From NCBI RefSeq assembly GCF_009547075.1, contig NZ_WIPH01000023.1:1-41423 (forward strand): a DNA stretch of 41,423 nucleotides, written 5' to 3'. The position numbers and the translations under genes were made by a program. How positions within the stretch are numbered: position 1 is the stretch's first letter; each line of letters starts with the position of its first letter. This DNA is from Gluconobacter aidae. GTDB lineage: Bacteria; Pseudomonadota; Alphaproteobacteria; Acetobacterales; Acetobacteraceae. Under the pieces are notes generated by a model that saw only the letters and a program-made list of their open reading frames with translations, had not been told where the DNA came from and did no database searches. Of the stretch, positions 15,354-24,647 are shown in pieces.

Positions 15354-16393
15354 GGGGCGCGCTCCAGCAGGCAGGCATCACCATACGAATAGAACCGCAA
15401 TCCGTTGGCGATGGCGTAGGCATAAGCCTCACGCATGGTCTCGGTGCCGCTGAACGCGCAGACGAGCATGAACAGCGTCGAACGCGGCAGATGGAAGTTC
15501 GTCATCAGCACGTCTACCGCCTTGAAGCGGTATCCGGGCTTGATGAAAATGGAGGTCTCGCCACGCCATGGTGCCACGGTGCCGTCATCACGGGCCGCAC
15601 TTTCCAGCAGGCGCAGGGACGTGGTGCCGACGGCCACGATCCGACCGCCACGGGCACGGGTCTCGTTGATGGCGGCGGCGGTTCCCGCGTCGATCTCACC
15701 CCATTCCGCATGCATTTTATGCTCGGCGATCGTGGAGCGGACCGGCAGGAACGTGCCCGCGCCGACATGAAGCGTCAGGGTCCGGCGCTGAATGCCTTTT
15801 GCGTCCAGGGCTGCGAGCATTTCAGGCGTGAAATGCAGGCCGGCAGTCGGAGCGGCCACGGCGCCACGATACTGTGAGAAAATGGTCCGGTAATCCGTAT
15901 CGTCCTGCTTCGTCGGGCCGAAAGGGCGTTCAATATAAGGAGGGAGCGCGAGGGCGCCGACCCGTTCCAGAAACGCGTCGAACGCCTCGCCTTCGACCGA
16001 AAACCGGATGCTGACCGCGCCATCGCCTTCATTTTCAACCACGGTGGCCGTGACCGGATCGTCGCCGAAATGCAGGATATCCTGCGGCTTCAGCTTGCGC
16101 GAATTGCGCGCCAGAGCATGCCAGCTTCCGTCCGCCAGAATCCGGTCGAGCGTCAGGCCGATTTTCGCCTCGCCGCGTGTCGCGGCAAGCTGGGCGCGGA
16201 TGACGGCCGTGTTGTTGGCAATCAGCAGGTCCCCTTCGCGCAGGAAATCCGGCAATTCGCGGACCATGTGTGGATCAGGCGCCATACCGGGCCGGACATG
16301 CAGCAGCGTTGCGCTGTCGCGTGGGCGTGCAGGTTCCGTCGCGATATGGTCGCGGGGGAGTTCGAAATCGAATGGGGCGAGATCGTCCGTCAT
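15350..16393 (-). CDS. queA: S-adenosylmethionine:tRNA ribosyltransferase-isomerase QueA
   Basis: A 347-residue cytoplasmic enzyme that transfers and rearranges the ribosyl part of AdoMet onto preQ1-modified tRNA, giving epoxyqueuosine. Family blocks are clear: [21 protein letters not shown] at the N-terminus, [13 protein letters not shown] near the middle (about 180-192), [13 protein letters not shown], and the C-terminal [17 protein letters not shown]. Length is normal. It is the first gene of a queA-tgt operon (ATGA-type 4-base overlap). Together with queG about 4 kb downstream it supplies the last three steps of queuosine formation. Confidence 0.96.
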   Translation of the reverse strand: MTDDLAPFDFELPRDHIATEPARPRDSATLLHVRPGMAPDPHMVRELPDFLREGDLLIANNTAVIRAQLAATRGEAKIGLTLDRILADGSWHALARNSRKLKPQDILHFGDDPVTATVVENEGDGAVSIRFSVEGEAFDAFLERVGALALPPYIERPFGPTKQDDTDYRTIFSQYRGAVAAPTAGLHFTPEMLAALDAKGIQRRTLTLHVGAGTFLPVRSTIAEHKMHAEWGEIDAGTAAAINETRARGGRIVAVGTTSLRLLESAARDDGTVAPWRGETSIFIKPGYRFKAVDVLMTNFHLPRSTLFMLVCAFSGTETMREAYAYAIANGLRFYSYGDACLLERAP

Positions 16394-16430
16394 GGGAACG
16401 TTCTCTAGCAGGTTCGGCCCGCATGAAAAC

Positions 16431-16450
16431 GTCAGACCCGCGGGCCTGAC
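16431..16450 (-). terminator. Candidate terminator after Ser-rich gene
   Basis: GTCAG and CTGAC (16431-16435 and 16446-16450) pair around a GC core with one mismatch. The minus-strand RNA then continues GTTTTC and the plus-strand copy has five T at 16456-16460, so it could stop transcription leaving the Ser-rich gene before queA. Confidence 0.4.
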
Positions 16451-16478
16451 GTATCTTTTTGTATGACGGAGGTATGTT

Positions 16479-16742
16479 TCAGGCCGAAACGCTGAGCAGA
16501 TGGCTCGTATCGCTACTGGAGCTGGAGTTAGAAGATCCGCCGGAGGTCGTCTCGGAAATGATGTTGCCCTGCGCGTCCTCGACGATGGTCGTCGTGGAGC
16601 CGTCGGCGTTCAGCTTGGTCGTGGTGGTTTCCTGCGTGGAAGAACTGCTGCCGGACGATGATGAGGCGCTGGAAGAGGCGGTGCTGCTGGAGCTGTAAAG
16701 ACTGCTCATGGCGGAAGAGCCGATGGAAGAGATGCCTGTCAT
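16479..16742 (-). CDS. Ser/Thr-rich low-complexity miniprotein
   Basis: An 87-residue protein dominated by serine (runs such as SSSSGSSSS and SSNSSSSSDTS) with Thr-rich KLNADGSTTTIVEDAQGNIISETT in the middle. There is no signal peptide or membrane segment. The central NADGSTTTIVEDAQGN has the look of a short beta repeat as in some surface or toxin repeats, but one copy is not enough to assign it. GGAG lies 10 bases before the ATG, which supports translation. I recognise no function. The low-complexity region is of the kind seen in small hypothetical proteins of rhizobia and acetic acid bacteria, which is recollection, not a search result. Confidence 0.6.
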   Translation of the reverse strand: MTGISSIGSSAMSSLYSSSSTASSSASSSSGSSSSTQETTTTKLNADGSTTTIVEDAQGNIISETTSGGSSNSSSSSDTSHLLSVSA

Positions 16743-16867
16743 GGCGAAAAGACTCCGTGTGTGGGTACGACCTCATCCTCGCTCCGGAAAGTTAATAAAG
16801 GATAAGGATGCCTGTAACCGAGTGATACGGAGTGTATTCGGGCAGGGTTTGTCTCTCCTTCAGGATG

Positions 16868-17683
16868 TCATTTCATTCCCGGAAGTTTCTTCGCGGCCTG
16901 CCAGAGGGCTTCCATGGTTGGCAGATCCTGTTCAGCCATGGTCTGTCCTTTCTCGGCCAGCATCGCTTCCATAGCCTCGAAGCGGCGGGTGAACTTGTCA
17001 TTGCTCCGGCGCAAGGCGGCTTCCGGGTCGATATCCAGCTTGCGGGCCAGGCTTGCGACAGTGAACAGGACGTCGCCGAGTTCGTCCTCGATCCGGTCGC
17101 GGTCTCCGCCGAACTCGGCCTTCAGTTCGTCGATCTCTTCATGGACCTTGTCGAGGAGGCCGGTGGCGTCGTCCCAGTCGAATCCCACGCGGGCCGCGCG
17201 GCGTGTCAGCTTGGCGGCGCGCATCAGGGCGGGCAGGGGGAGGGCAACACCGGCCAGCGTGCCATACTCGGCCCTGCGCTGGCGCTCGGCTTCTTTTTCC
17301 CGCTCCCAGAAATCGTCATCCAGTGCTGCGTCACCGAAAACATGGGGATGACGGCGCACGAGCTTGTCGGCGATCGTGCCTGCGACGGTCTCGAAATCGA
17401 AATGCCCGGCTTCCTCAGCCATCCGGGCCTGAAAAACCACCTGAAGCAGCAGGTCCCCCAGTTCGTCAGGAATGGCGTCGCGGTCGTCACGCGCAATGGC
17501 GTCCATGACCTCATAGGCCTCCTCGATGGCGAATGGGGCGATCGTGGCCGGGGTCTGCTCCACGTCCCAGGGGCAGCCGGCTTCGGGGTCACGCAGGCGC
17601 TTCATGATGTCCAGCAGGCGGTCGATCTGCCGGGGGGAAGGCCGGGGAGATGGCTGGCGGGACGGCCGGTCGGACTGGGTCAT
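16868..17683 (-). CDS. mazG: Nucleoside triphosphate pyrophosphohydrolase MazG
   Basis: A 271-residue cytoplasmic housekeeping NTP pyrophosphatase that removes aberrant nucleotides. The family start motif is CPWDVEQTPATIAPFAIEEAYE (37-58), with metal-binding Glu in EEAYE and DELGD (73-77). A second, diverged MazG repeat has EDELGDVLFTVASLARKLDIDPE. The first about 20 residues are a Pro/Ser/Arg-rich extension (RPSRQPSPRPSPRQ), so an internal start is possible. Length matches the two-domain E. coli type. It is divergent from argC across about 150 bases. Confidence 0.94.
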   Translation of the reverse strand: MTQSDRPSRQPSPRPSPRQIDRLLDIMKRLRDPEAGCPWDVEQTPATIAPFAIEEAYEVMDAIARDDRDAIPDELGDLLLQVVFQARMAEEAGHFDFETVAGTIADKLVRRHPHVFGDAALDDDFWEREKEAERQRRAEYGTLAGVALPLPALMRAAKLTRRAARVGFDWDDATGLLDKVHEEIDELKAEFGGDRDRIEDELGDVLFTVASLARKLDIDPEAALRRSNDKFTRRFEAMEAMLAEKGQTMAEQDLPTMEALWQAAKKLPGMK

Positions 17684-17831
17684 GGGAAGATCCTGCTATT
17701 GTCGGACTGAAAGGTTCATAGCCGTGTGGCCGGGTGGAGGAAAGCGGCGAACGTGGGCTGCCGCGTGACAGCATGTCATTCCCGACGTAAAACTGGGTCC
17801 GGCACGGATTTGCAGACGGGGTAGATGACGC

Positions 17832-18731
17832 ATGGCACGCATTTTCATTGATGGAGAAGCAGGCACGACAGGTCTGGGCATCCGTCAGCGGATCGAGCTG
17901 CTTCCCGCGTCTTACGGTCTGGAAATCCTGTCCATTGACCCTGCTCTGCGCAAGGACACCGCCGCCCGCCGTTCCATGCTCGAACAGGCGGATATCGCCA
18001 TTCTCTGCCTGCCGGATGATGCCGCCCGCGAGACCGTGACTCTCGCGGAAGGCCTGGAGGTCCGGATTCTGGACGCCAGTACAGCGCACCGGATTGCGGA
18101 TGGCTGGGTCTATGGTTTTCCGGAAATGGACGCAGAACAGGCGGCCGTCATCAGAGACGCGCGGTTTGTCGCCAATCCCGGCTGCTACCCGACGGGCGCG
18201 ATCGCGCTCATGCGTCCTCTGGTCCGGGCGGGTCTGCTGCCGGCGGATCATCCGGTTTCGATCAACGCCGTATCGGGTTACAGCGGGGCAGGACGGGCGG
18301 CGATCGAGGAACATGAGAAAAACGGCGGCCCGGCCTTTTTCCTTTACGGGCTGGACCTGAAGCACAAGCATCTGCCCGAAATCCGGCACTATTCCGGCCT
18401 GACACGGCAGCCGCTCTTCGTGCCGTCCGTCGGGCATTTCCCGCAAGGTATGATTGTCTCGGTCCCCCTGCATCTGAAAGATCTGCCGGGACAGCCTTCT
18501 GCCGCGGAGTTCGAAGCCGTTCTCCAGGCTGCTTATGACGGGTGTGTGCATGTACGGGTCCTTCCGGCGGAGACGCGGCTGGAGGCTGACGCGCTTGCCA
18601 ATACGGACGATATGGAACTGCGTGTTCATCATAATGGTGAACAGGCCGTCCTGACCGCGCGTCTGGACAATCTGGGTAAAGGGGCGTCAGGGGCCGCGAT
18701 TCAGAATATGCTTCTGATGCTGGGCCGCTGA
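17832..18731 (+). CDS. argC: N-acetyl-gamma-glutamyl-phosphate reductase (ArgC type 2)
   Basis: A 299-residue cytoplasmic NADPH-dependent enzyme, third step of arginine synthesis from glutamate. The N-terminal Rossmann segment is IDGEAGTTGLGIRQRI, the shorter type-2 form. The active-site Cys118 lies in ANPGCYPTGA, and SGYSGAGRAAIEE and HFPQGMIVSVPL follow. About 300 residues is the usual size for type 2, against about 340 for type 1. The ATG at 17832 has only weak upstream purines. No other arg gene is next to it. Confidence 0.95.
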   Translation: MARIFIDGEAGTTGLGIRQRIELLPASYGLEILSIDPALRKDTAARRSMLEQADIAILCLPDDAARETVTLAEGLEVRILDASTAHRIADGWVYGFPEMDAEQAAVIRDARFVANPGCYPTGAIALMRPLVRAGLLPADHPVSINAVSGYSGAGRAAIEEHEKNGGPAFFLYGLDLKHKHLPEIRHYSGLTRQPLFVPSVGHFPQGMIVSVPLHLKDLPGQPSAAEFEAVLQAAYDGCVHVRVLPAETRLEADALANTDDMELRVHHNGEQAVLTARLDNLGKGASGAAIQNMLLMLGR

Positions 18732-18806
18732 GGGTTCCTCTTCCACGGTCCGGATTTTGCACTCTGGTTCTTTTGCGGGGAATGCAGTAGGGTTCGGACC
18801 GCCCGC

Positions 18807-18890
18807 GCGAGAGTGGCGGAACGGTAGACGCAGTCGGCTCAAAATCGACCGCCGAAAGGCATAGGGGTTCGAGTCCCCTCTCTCGCACCA
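18807..18890 (+). tRNA. tRNA-Leu (anticodon CAA)
   Basis: A class II tRNA. The acceptor GCGAGAG pairs with CTCTCGC, followed by A and encoded CCA (18888-18890). The anticodon stem GTCGG/TCGAC holds the loop CTCAAAA, anticodon CAA. A long variable arm (CGCCGAAAGGCAT region) precedes the T arm AGGGG-TTCGAGT-CCCCT. Length is 84 with CCA. It lies between argC and serC. Confidence 0.93.
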
Positions 18891-18944
18891 TGAGCGGTCA
18901 TTTCCTGCCGGAATGGCCTCAGGACCGATCAGCCCGGAACGAGC

Positions 18945-20102
18945 ATGTCCAAGCCGACTGTCAGACCCTCCCGCCCGTTCTTTTCCTCAGGTCCCTGCGC
19001 CAAGCGCCCCGGATGGTCCCTGTCCGGCCTGGATCAGGCGCTGCTGGGCCGTTCGCACCGCGCGCCTGAAGGTCGCGCGCGCCTTAAAGAGGTTATTACC
19101 CGCTCCAAAGACCTGCTCGGCATTCCGACGGACTGGCGGGTCGGAATCGTTCCGGCTTCCGATACGGGAGCTGTGGAGATGATCCTGTGGGCGCTCGCCG
19201 GTGAGCGCGGGGTCGATGTCCTGTCCTTCGAGAGTTTCTCCGGAACCTGGGCGCAGGATCTGCGCGACGTCCTGAAAATCGAGGATCTGCGGGTTCTGGA
19301 CGCGCCCTATGGCGAACTGCCAGATCTGACACAAGTGGACTGGAGCCGCGATGTCGTTCTGACATGGAACGGCACAACCTCGGGTGTCTGCATTCCGGAT
19401 GCGAGCGCCATTCCGGCTGAACACGAAGGTCTGGTCATCTGTGACGCGACGTCCGCGGCGTTTGCGATGGATCTGCCCTGGGACCGGCTCGATATCGTGA
19501 CATGGTCCTGGCAGAAAGCACTGGGTGGCGAGGCCGCGCATGGCATGGTGGCGCTCAGCCCGCGTGCCGCTGCGCGTCTGGCCCAGCCATCACCGCGTCC
19601 GCTGCCCAAGATTTTCCGTCTGGCCAATAAAAAGGGTCTGATCGAGGCTATTTTTGAGGGCGATACGATCAACACGCCCTCCATGCTCTGTGTCGAGGAT
19701 GCGCTGGATGGTTTGCGCTGGGCTGAACAGATCGGTGGTTTGCCCGTTCTCAAGGTACGCTCGCAGCAAAATCTGGCTGTCGTCACGAAATGGATCGAGA
19801 CGGCGGATTGGGTGTCGTTTCTCTCGACACGGGAAGAGACCCGGTCCAGCACGTCGATCTGTCTGAAAATCACCGCCCCATGGTTTGAGAGCCTGTCTGA
19901 TGACGCAAAGGGCAAAGCAGTCAAGCACCTGACGGCCCTCGTTGCGAAGGAAGGTGCCGGCTACGACCTGGCGGCCTATCGCGACGCGCCGGCCGGTCTG
20001 CGGATCTGGGGCGGTGCGACGGTCGAGACATCCGATATCGAAGCACTGCTGCCCTGGCTGGACTGGGCCCATGAACAGACGCGCGTGGAGTTCTCGGCAT
20101 GA
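18945..20102 (+). CDS. serC: Phosphoserine aminotransferase
   Basis: A 385-residue PLP enzyme converting 3-phosphohydroxypyruvate to phosphoserine with glutamate. The N-terminal RPFFSSGPCAKRPGW and LGRSHRAPEGRARL are typical of the long alphaproteobacterial SerC. The cofactor Lys191 lies in TWSWQKALGGEAAHG, preceded by Asp167 (VICDATSAAF). The start at 18945 gives the full family N-terminus. hisZ begins inside its stop codon region (4-base overlap), so the two are co-translated, although they serve serine and histidine synthesis respectively. Confidence 0.93.
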   Translation: MSKPTVRPSRPFFSSGPCAKRPGWSLSGLDQALLGRSHRAPEGRARLKEVITRSKDLLGIPTDWRVGIVPASDTGAVEMILWALAGERGVDVLSFESFSGTWAQDLRDVLKIEDLRVLDAPYGELPDLTQVDWSRDVVLTWNGTTSGVCIPDASAIPAEHEGLVICDATSAAFAMDLPWDRLDIVTWSWQKALGGEAAHGMVALSPRAAARLAQPSPRPLPKIFRLANKKGLIEAIFEGDTINTPSMLCVEDALDGLRWAEQIGGLPVLKVRSQQNLAVVTKWIETADWVSFLSTREETRSSTSICLKITAPWFESLSDDAKGKAVKHLTALVAKEGAGYDLAAYRDAPAGLRIWGGATVETSDIEALLPWLDWAHEQTRVEFSA

Positions 20103-21238
20103 GCCTGTATTCCGAGACCCCGAGCACGGCGCTTCTGCCTTCCGGTTTCGCCGATCTGCTGCCCGGGGAAGCCGAAGCCGAAGCCCGTGGCATTGCCAGC
20201 GTCATGGAAGCCTTTTCCCGTCACGGCTACCAGCGGGTGCGACCGCCGCTCCTGGAGTTCGAGACGTCTCTGCTGGGCGGCGCGGGCGAATCCCTTGCGC
20301 CTCAGACGTTCCGTCTCATGGACCCGAACTCGCATCGCATGATGGCGCTGCGTCCGGATATGACGACGCAGATCGCCCGGATCGCGGGCGTTCGTCTCCA
20401 GGATGCGCCTCGTCCGCTCAGGTTGTCCTATTCTGGAAGCTGCATTGTCGTCGGTACGCCGGGACGGGAAGCGGACCGGCAGATTTCGCAGGCGGGCATT
20501 GAACTGATCGGCCCTGACAGCGCACAGGCCGATGCGGAAGTGGTGGCGCTGGGGGCGAAAGCACTGGCGGAGTTGGGGATTGAAGGTGTTTCGTTCGACC
20601 TGTCCATGCCTGCGCTGGCCCTGGGGCTGATTGAGGGCGTCATTCCCGAAGACGATCGCGAGCCCCTGCTGCATGCGCTGGACCGCAAGGATGCCAGTGC
20701 CGTGGCGGAACTGGGAGGGGTGATTGCCGGAATGCTGGCCGTCATGCTCCGCGCGGCCGGACCTGCGGACCGTGCGCTGGATCTGCTGGCGGAGCTGGAT
20801 TATCCTGAAGAAATCGCCGGACATTTCGAGCGTCTGGCGGCGTCCGTGGCAGCGATCCGCGAGCGCAGCCCGGATCTGCGTCTGACGATTGATCCCGTGG
20901 ATTTCCGAGGCTGGCGGTATCATACCGGTCTGTGCGTGACGGTATTCTCCATCAGTTCCCGTGAGGAACTGGGTCGGGGCGGACGCTATCTGGCGGGACA
21001 GGAGCCTGCCTGTGGCCTGACGCTTCGCCCGCAGGCTCTTCTGCGCGCCGCTCCCGCCTCGGCCTCCCGTCCGCGCTGCTACGTGCCGGTCGATCTCGAC
21101 GCCCGCAGCCTTTCCGGTCTTCATGAGACCGGATATGCCACGGTCTCCGCCCTGTCCCACGATGAGGATCTGGCGCAGCAGGCACGGCATCTGCGCTGCA
21201 CCCACGTCTGGAAGGATGGCGCGGCCAGTCCGCTCTGA
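20099..21238 (+). CDS. hisZ: ATP phosphoribosyltransferase regulatory subunit HisZ
   Basis: A 379-residue paralogue of histidyl-tRNA synthetase that lacks the anticodon domain and acts as the regulatory partner of short-form HisG in the first step of histidine synthesis. The class II core is seen in LLPSGFADLLPGEAEAEA, RPPLLEFETSLLGG, MMALRPDMTTQIARIA and the motif RLSYSGSCIVVG. Its presence implies a short HisG elsewhere in the genome. It overlaps serC by 4 bases and is followed by purA after 51 bases, which include a probable terminator overlapping its stop. Confidence 0.92.
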   Translation: MSLYSETPSTALLPSGFADLLPGEAEAEARGIASVMEAFSRHGYQRVRPPLLEFETSLLGGAGESLAPQTFRLMDPNSHRMMALRPDMTTQIARIAGVRLQDAPRPLRLSYSGSCIVVGTPGREADRQISQAGIELIGPDSAQADAEVVALGAKALAELGIEGVSFDLSMPALALGLIEGVIPEDDREPLLHALDRKDASAVAELGGVIAGMLAVMLRAAGPADRALDLLAELDYPEEIAGHFERLAASVAAIRERSPDLRLTIDPVDFRGWRYHTGLCVTVFSISSREELGRGGRYLAGQEPACGLTLRPQALLRAAPASASRPRCYVPVDLDARSLSGLHETGYATVSALSHDEDLAQQARHLRCTHVWKDGAASPL

Positions 21239-21247
21239 TCCTTTTTT
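21212..21247 (+). terminator. Candidate intrinsic terminator at hisZ end
   Basis: AAGGAT (21212-21217) pairs with ATCCTT (21238-21243), enclosing an inner GCGG/CCGC stem, and a T run follows to 21247. The stop codon of hisZ lies inside the structure. The internal loops make strength uncertain. Confidence 0.42.
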
Positions 21248-21289
21248 CTTGGTTCTCCCTCTTTACCGTCAGTTCTAGGAAGTCAGCTC

Positions 21290-22579
21290 ATGTCCAACGT
21301 CACCGTGATCGGAACCCAGTGGGGGGACGAGGGTAAAGGCAAGATCGTCGACTGGCTCGCCAGCCGCGCCGATATCGTTGTCCGCTTTCAGGGCGGCCAC
21401 AATGCCGGTCACACGCTGGTCGTGGGCGATCAGGTCTACAAGCTGTCCCTGCTGCCGTCCGGTCTGGTTCGTGGCAAGATCGGCGTGATCGGCAACGGTG
21501 TCGTCGTGGACCCGAAGGCCCTGATGACCGAAATCGACCGCGTGACGGCTCAGGGCCTCGTCGTTACGCCCGAAACACTGTGGATCGCCGAGAATGCGCC
21601 GCTGATCCTGCCGGTGCATGGCGCGCTCGACCGGGCCCGTGAAGCCGCTCGCGGCGACCACAAGATCGGCACGACCGGCCGCGGCATTGGCCCGGCCTAT
21701 GAAGACAAGGTGGCCCGCCGTGCCATCCGCATCTGCGATCTGGCCGAGCCCGAGACGCTGGACTGGAAGCTGGACGAACTGCTCCTGCACCACAACACGC
21801 TGCTCGCCGGTCTGGGCGCCGAGACGTTCACCAAGGAGCAGCTTAAGGACTTCCTGACCGAGATCACGCCGCGTCTGCTGCCGTTCTCCTGCCAGGTCTG
21901 GGACCGTCTGGACGAAGCCCGTCGTGCCGGTCGCCGCATTCTGTTCGAAGGTGCGCAGGCCGTCATGCTGGACGTCGATCACGGCACCTATCCGTATGTC
22001 ACAAGCTCCAATACGGTTGCGGCTGTTGCAGCATCGGGCAGCGGTGTCAGCCCGTCTTCCGTTGGTTTCGTACTCGGAATTGCCAAGGCCTACACCACCC
22101 GCGTGGGCGAGGGGCCGTTCCCGACCGAACTGCACGACCAGACCGGCCGGACTCTTGGCGAGCGCGGCCATGAGTTCGGCACCGTCACCGGTCGTCCGCG
22201 TCGCTGCGGCTGGTTCGATGCGGTTCTGATCCGTCGTGCCGTCCGCGTCGGTGGCGTCAGCGGCATCGCTCTGACGAAGCTCGACGTGCTGGATGGTCTG
22301 GACGAGATTGCCATCTGCGTTGGCTATGAACTGGATGGTCAGAAGATCGAGACTTTCCCGTCGGCTCCAGGTGCACAGGCCCGCGTCAAGCCAGTTTACG
22401 AGACGATGCCGGGCTGGAAGGAAACGACCGCAGGTGCCCGTTCCTGGGCCGAGCTGCCGGCACAGGCCATCAAGTATGTCCGTCGCATTGAGGAACTGAT
22501 TGAAGCACCGGTGACGCTGCTCTCCACCAGCCCGGAACGCGATGACACCATCCTGATGCGTGATCCGTTCGAGGACTGA
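21290..22579 (+). CDS. purA: Adenylosuccinate synthetase
   Basis: A 429-residue cytoplasmic GTP-dependent enzyme joining IMP and aspartate, the committed step to AMP. The P-loop [16 protein letters not shown] gives the catalytic Asp13, and GGHNAGHT supplies His41. Further blocks are [41 protein letters not shown] and the GTP-site TKLDVLDG. Length is typical. AGGAAG precedes the ATG at a good distance. It follows serC-hisZ on the same strand but may have its own promoter because of the putative stop at 21212-21247. Confidence 0.97.
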   Translation: MSNVTVIGTQWGDEGKGKIVDWLASRADIVVRFQGGHNAGHTLVVGDQVYKLSLLPSGLVRGKIGVIGNGVVVDPKALMTEIDRVTAQGLVVTPETLWIAENAPLILPVHGALDRAREAARGDHKIGTTGRGIGPAYEDKVARRAIRICDLAEPETLDWKLDELLLHHNTLLAGLGAETFTKEQLKDFLTEITPRLLPFSCQVWDRLDEARRAGRRILFEGAQAVMLDVDHGTYPYVTSSNTVAAVAASGSGVSPSSVGFVLGIAKAYTTRVGEGPFPTELHDQTGRTLGERGHEFGTVTGRPRRCGWFDAVLIRRAVRVGGVSGIALTKLDVLDGLDEIAICVGYELDGQKIETFPSAPGAQARVKPVYETMPGWKETTAGARSWAELPAQAIKYVRRIEELIEAPVTLLSTSPERDDTILMRDPFED

Positions 22580-22667
22580 ATTCTCAACTCCGGAATCGGT
22601 CCAGCATTAACGAAGTCTCAATCCTTGTCCGGCACAAAAGACCGGATAGGGAAACAACGGGACTTCA

Positions 22668-24638
22668 ATGGCCGACACTCAGGCAGATAACAGCCAGGAA
22701 CTGCTCATCGCCGAGCGGTATCTGATCAGCCTGGACCGCAAACAGCCCGATCTCGGCGGCTGTGCGACCTATAGCGCCCAGGACGTGACGGCATCCGGGG
22801 CGTCCTATCTGGCCCTGGCTCCCTTTGCGCCTTCGCCCCGCCTTACGGAAATCATGTTCTTTCGTCATGAGAGCGTGATTCCGATCCACACCCATGAATA
22901 CTCTCAGGGCGCTTTATGGCTGCTCTGTCCCCATCCCCCCGGTCCCTCGCTTGCAGAGGGGCTGGGAGTCTGGACGGAGAGCCAGTTGATCGACGGCGTC
23001 ATCCGTCCGATGGCATCGCTTCTTCAGCGTCTGGAAGCGGAAAAGCTGACATGTCGCAGCATCCGCCCCGACAACCTGTTCGTCGGACAGGGGCTGCACA
23101 AGGTCGTTCTGGGGCCTCTGGGAGTAGCCGCTCCGGGTGAAAAACAGCCCGTTCTTTTCGAGCCCCTGTCTTCGGCGGTCTGCCGCCCTTCCGCCCGTGG
23201 CGAGGGGACGACGGACTGCGATGTCTTTTCGCTGGGAGTGGTAATTCTTGCGCTCGCTATCGGAAAGCTCCCTCTTGAGAGCCTCTCCGATACGGATATT
23301 CTCAGGCGGCGTTTTGAAGTCGGTACGCCCGCCGCCTACATGGACGGCCATAACGTGCCTGTCGGGCTGCGCTCGCTCCTGACGGCGATGCTCTCCGATG
23401 ATCCCGTCAGTCGCCCCTCGCCGCGCGATCTTGTGACGATCGCACCCAGCAAGGTCTTTACGGTCCGTCCGGTCATTCCCGCGCGCATCGCCCTCATGAT
23501 CGGTGGAAACGCCGTCTATACGCCGCAGGCTCTCGCCTGGTATGCCGGACGGTACCCGGCGGAATTTTCAGCATTGCTGCAAAGAAAAGTCGTCAGCAAC
23601 TGGCTTGGCCGCGAACTCGAACTCTCTGTCATGGCGGGGCTGATCGAACAGGCAAGTGCCTCGTTTCTTCCGGCCGGTGGCAGCAAGGCGGTTGATCCTG
23701 CCACGATGGTCATCACGCATGCGATTTCCGTTCTCGATCCTGCCGCGCCCATGTTCTGGGGAGGGGCCTGGTTCTGGCCCGAGGCGCTTCCCCAGATGGT
23801 GGTGCAGGCAACGGTTCAGCCTTCCAGCCCGGATGAAGAGCGGACGGTTCGGAATATCCTGAGTTTCATGACGGCCAATCCCGATGTCTTCATGTCCGCC
23901 CATCTGCCTCAGCGGCAGAGCCATCAGATTACCGCTCTGTCCGTGGCGGCGCGACGTATCGGAACCAGGGGGGCGGATCTGGTCAGACGTTTTCCCTATG
24001 AACTGAACAAATTCCTGCCCTGCCTTTCAAAGAGATGTCTGGAGGCCAGGATTTCTCTTCCGGAAGGGCTGTTGCAATGGTTGAACCGGCATGTGGGAAT
24101 TGAGGATCTGCCAGACGAGGCTCTGGGACGGAGCGGTTTTCTGGATGATCAGATGCGCTCCTTTCTTGAAGCGAACTGCGCGCGTCAGGGGATCATTCCG
24201 CTCTCCCAGTCGCAGAAAGCAGGGTTACCGGGTTGGCTCGCCGATCTGAGCGTACTCGCGGTTGTACAAAGGAAATTCGACAGGACGCCGCTCAGTTTTC
24301 TGGCGCAGAGGGCCTTGCCGCTTCTGGAAACGGAACTGCGCCAGTGGCGGAGCAAGACATCGCGCGCCCGACGGCGCGTGCGCCTCGGCAAGGCGGCGGA
24401 AGACGGAAATCTCGGCACGTTCCTGGCGACCGTCAATGATCCGACGGGTCTTCGACTGGATCAGCGCCAGGCCCAGGAAGCCGAGGCCGAAATGAGCAAT
24501 CTGATGCGTGTTCTCGATGAAGCGCCTGAGCGCCGGGCGGCCAATGATCGTGAAGCACGTAATTCGGGAGAATTTTTTTCACTTCTGACGGGCATCGCCG
24601 TAGCGATGGTGAGTATCTGGCTGGAGTTCTGTCAGTGA
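22668..24638 (+). CDS. Kinase-fold protein with degenerate active site and C-terminal membrane anchor
   Basis: A 656-residue protein whose first about 265 residues follow the layout of a Ser/Thr kinase but lack its key residues. The catalytic HRD is CRS in CRSIRPDNLF (129-138), so the base Asp is Ser131. The DFG position reads GPLG (149-152), and no beta-3 Lys is evident. Structural landmarks remain: DCDVFSLGVVILAL (183-196) like subdomain IX, and SRPSPRDL (248-255) like subdomain XI. Residues about 270-630 are a helical region I do not recognise, with a basic segment RARRRVRL. Residues about 636-654 form one hydrophobic helix at the very end, so it may be tail-anchored. The next gene, a small membrane protein, starts 9 bases on. 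A pseudokinase or scaffold role is inferred. Confidence 0.7.
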   Translation: MADTQADNSQELLIAERYLISLDRKQPDLGGCATYSAQDVTASGASYLALAPFAPSPRLTEIMFFRHESVIPIHTHEYSQGALWLLCPHPPGPSLAEGLGVWTESQLIDGVIRPMASLLQRLEAEKLTCRSIRPDNLFVGQGLHKVVLGPLGVAAPGEKQPVLFEPLSSAVCRPSARGEGTTDCDVFSLGVVILALAIGKLPLESLSDTDILRRRFEVGTPAAYMDGHNVPVGLRSLLTAMLSDDPVSRPSPRDLVTIAPSKVFTVRPVIPARIALMIGGNAVYTPQALAWYAGRYPAEFSALLQRKVVSNWLGRELELSVMAGLIEQASASFLPAGGSKAVDPATMVITHAISVLDPAAPMFWGGAWFWPEALPQMVVQATVQPSSPDEERTVRNILSFMTANPDVFMSAHLPQRQSHQITALSVAARRIGTRGADLVRRFPYELNKFLPCLSKRCLEARISLPEGLLQWLNRHVGIEDLPDEALGRSGFLDDQMRSFLEANCARQGIIPLSQSQKAGLPGWLADLSVLAVVQRKFDRTPLSFLAQRALPLLETELRQWRSKTSRARRRVRLGKAAEDGNLGTFLATVNDPTGLRLDQRQAQEAEAEMSNLMRVLDEAPERRAANDREARNSGEFFSLLTGIAVAMVSIWLEFCQ

Positions 24639-24647
24639 GGAAAATCC

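Noticed and set aside
19976-21205. 409-residue minus-strand frame across serC-hisZ
   Set aside because: It mirrors hisZ codons, shows Arg/Gln-rich random composition and no motif.
22668-23450. Active Ser/Thr protein kinase
   Set aside because: The HRD Asp, DFG Asp and beta-3 Lys are not found, so an active-kinase label is not supported.
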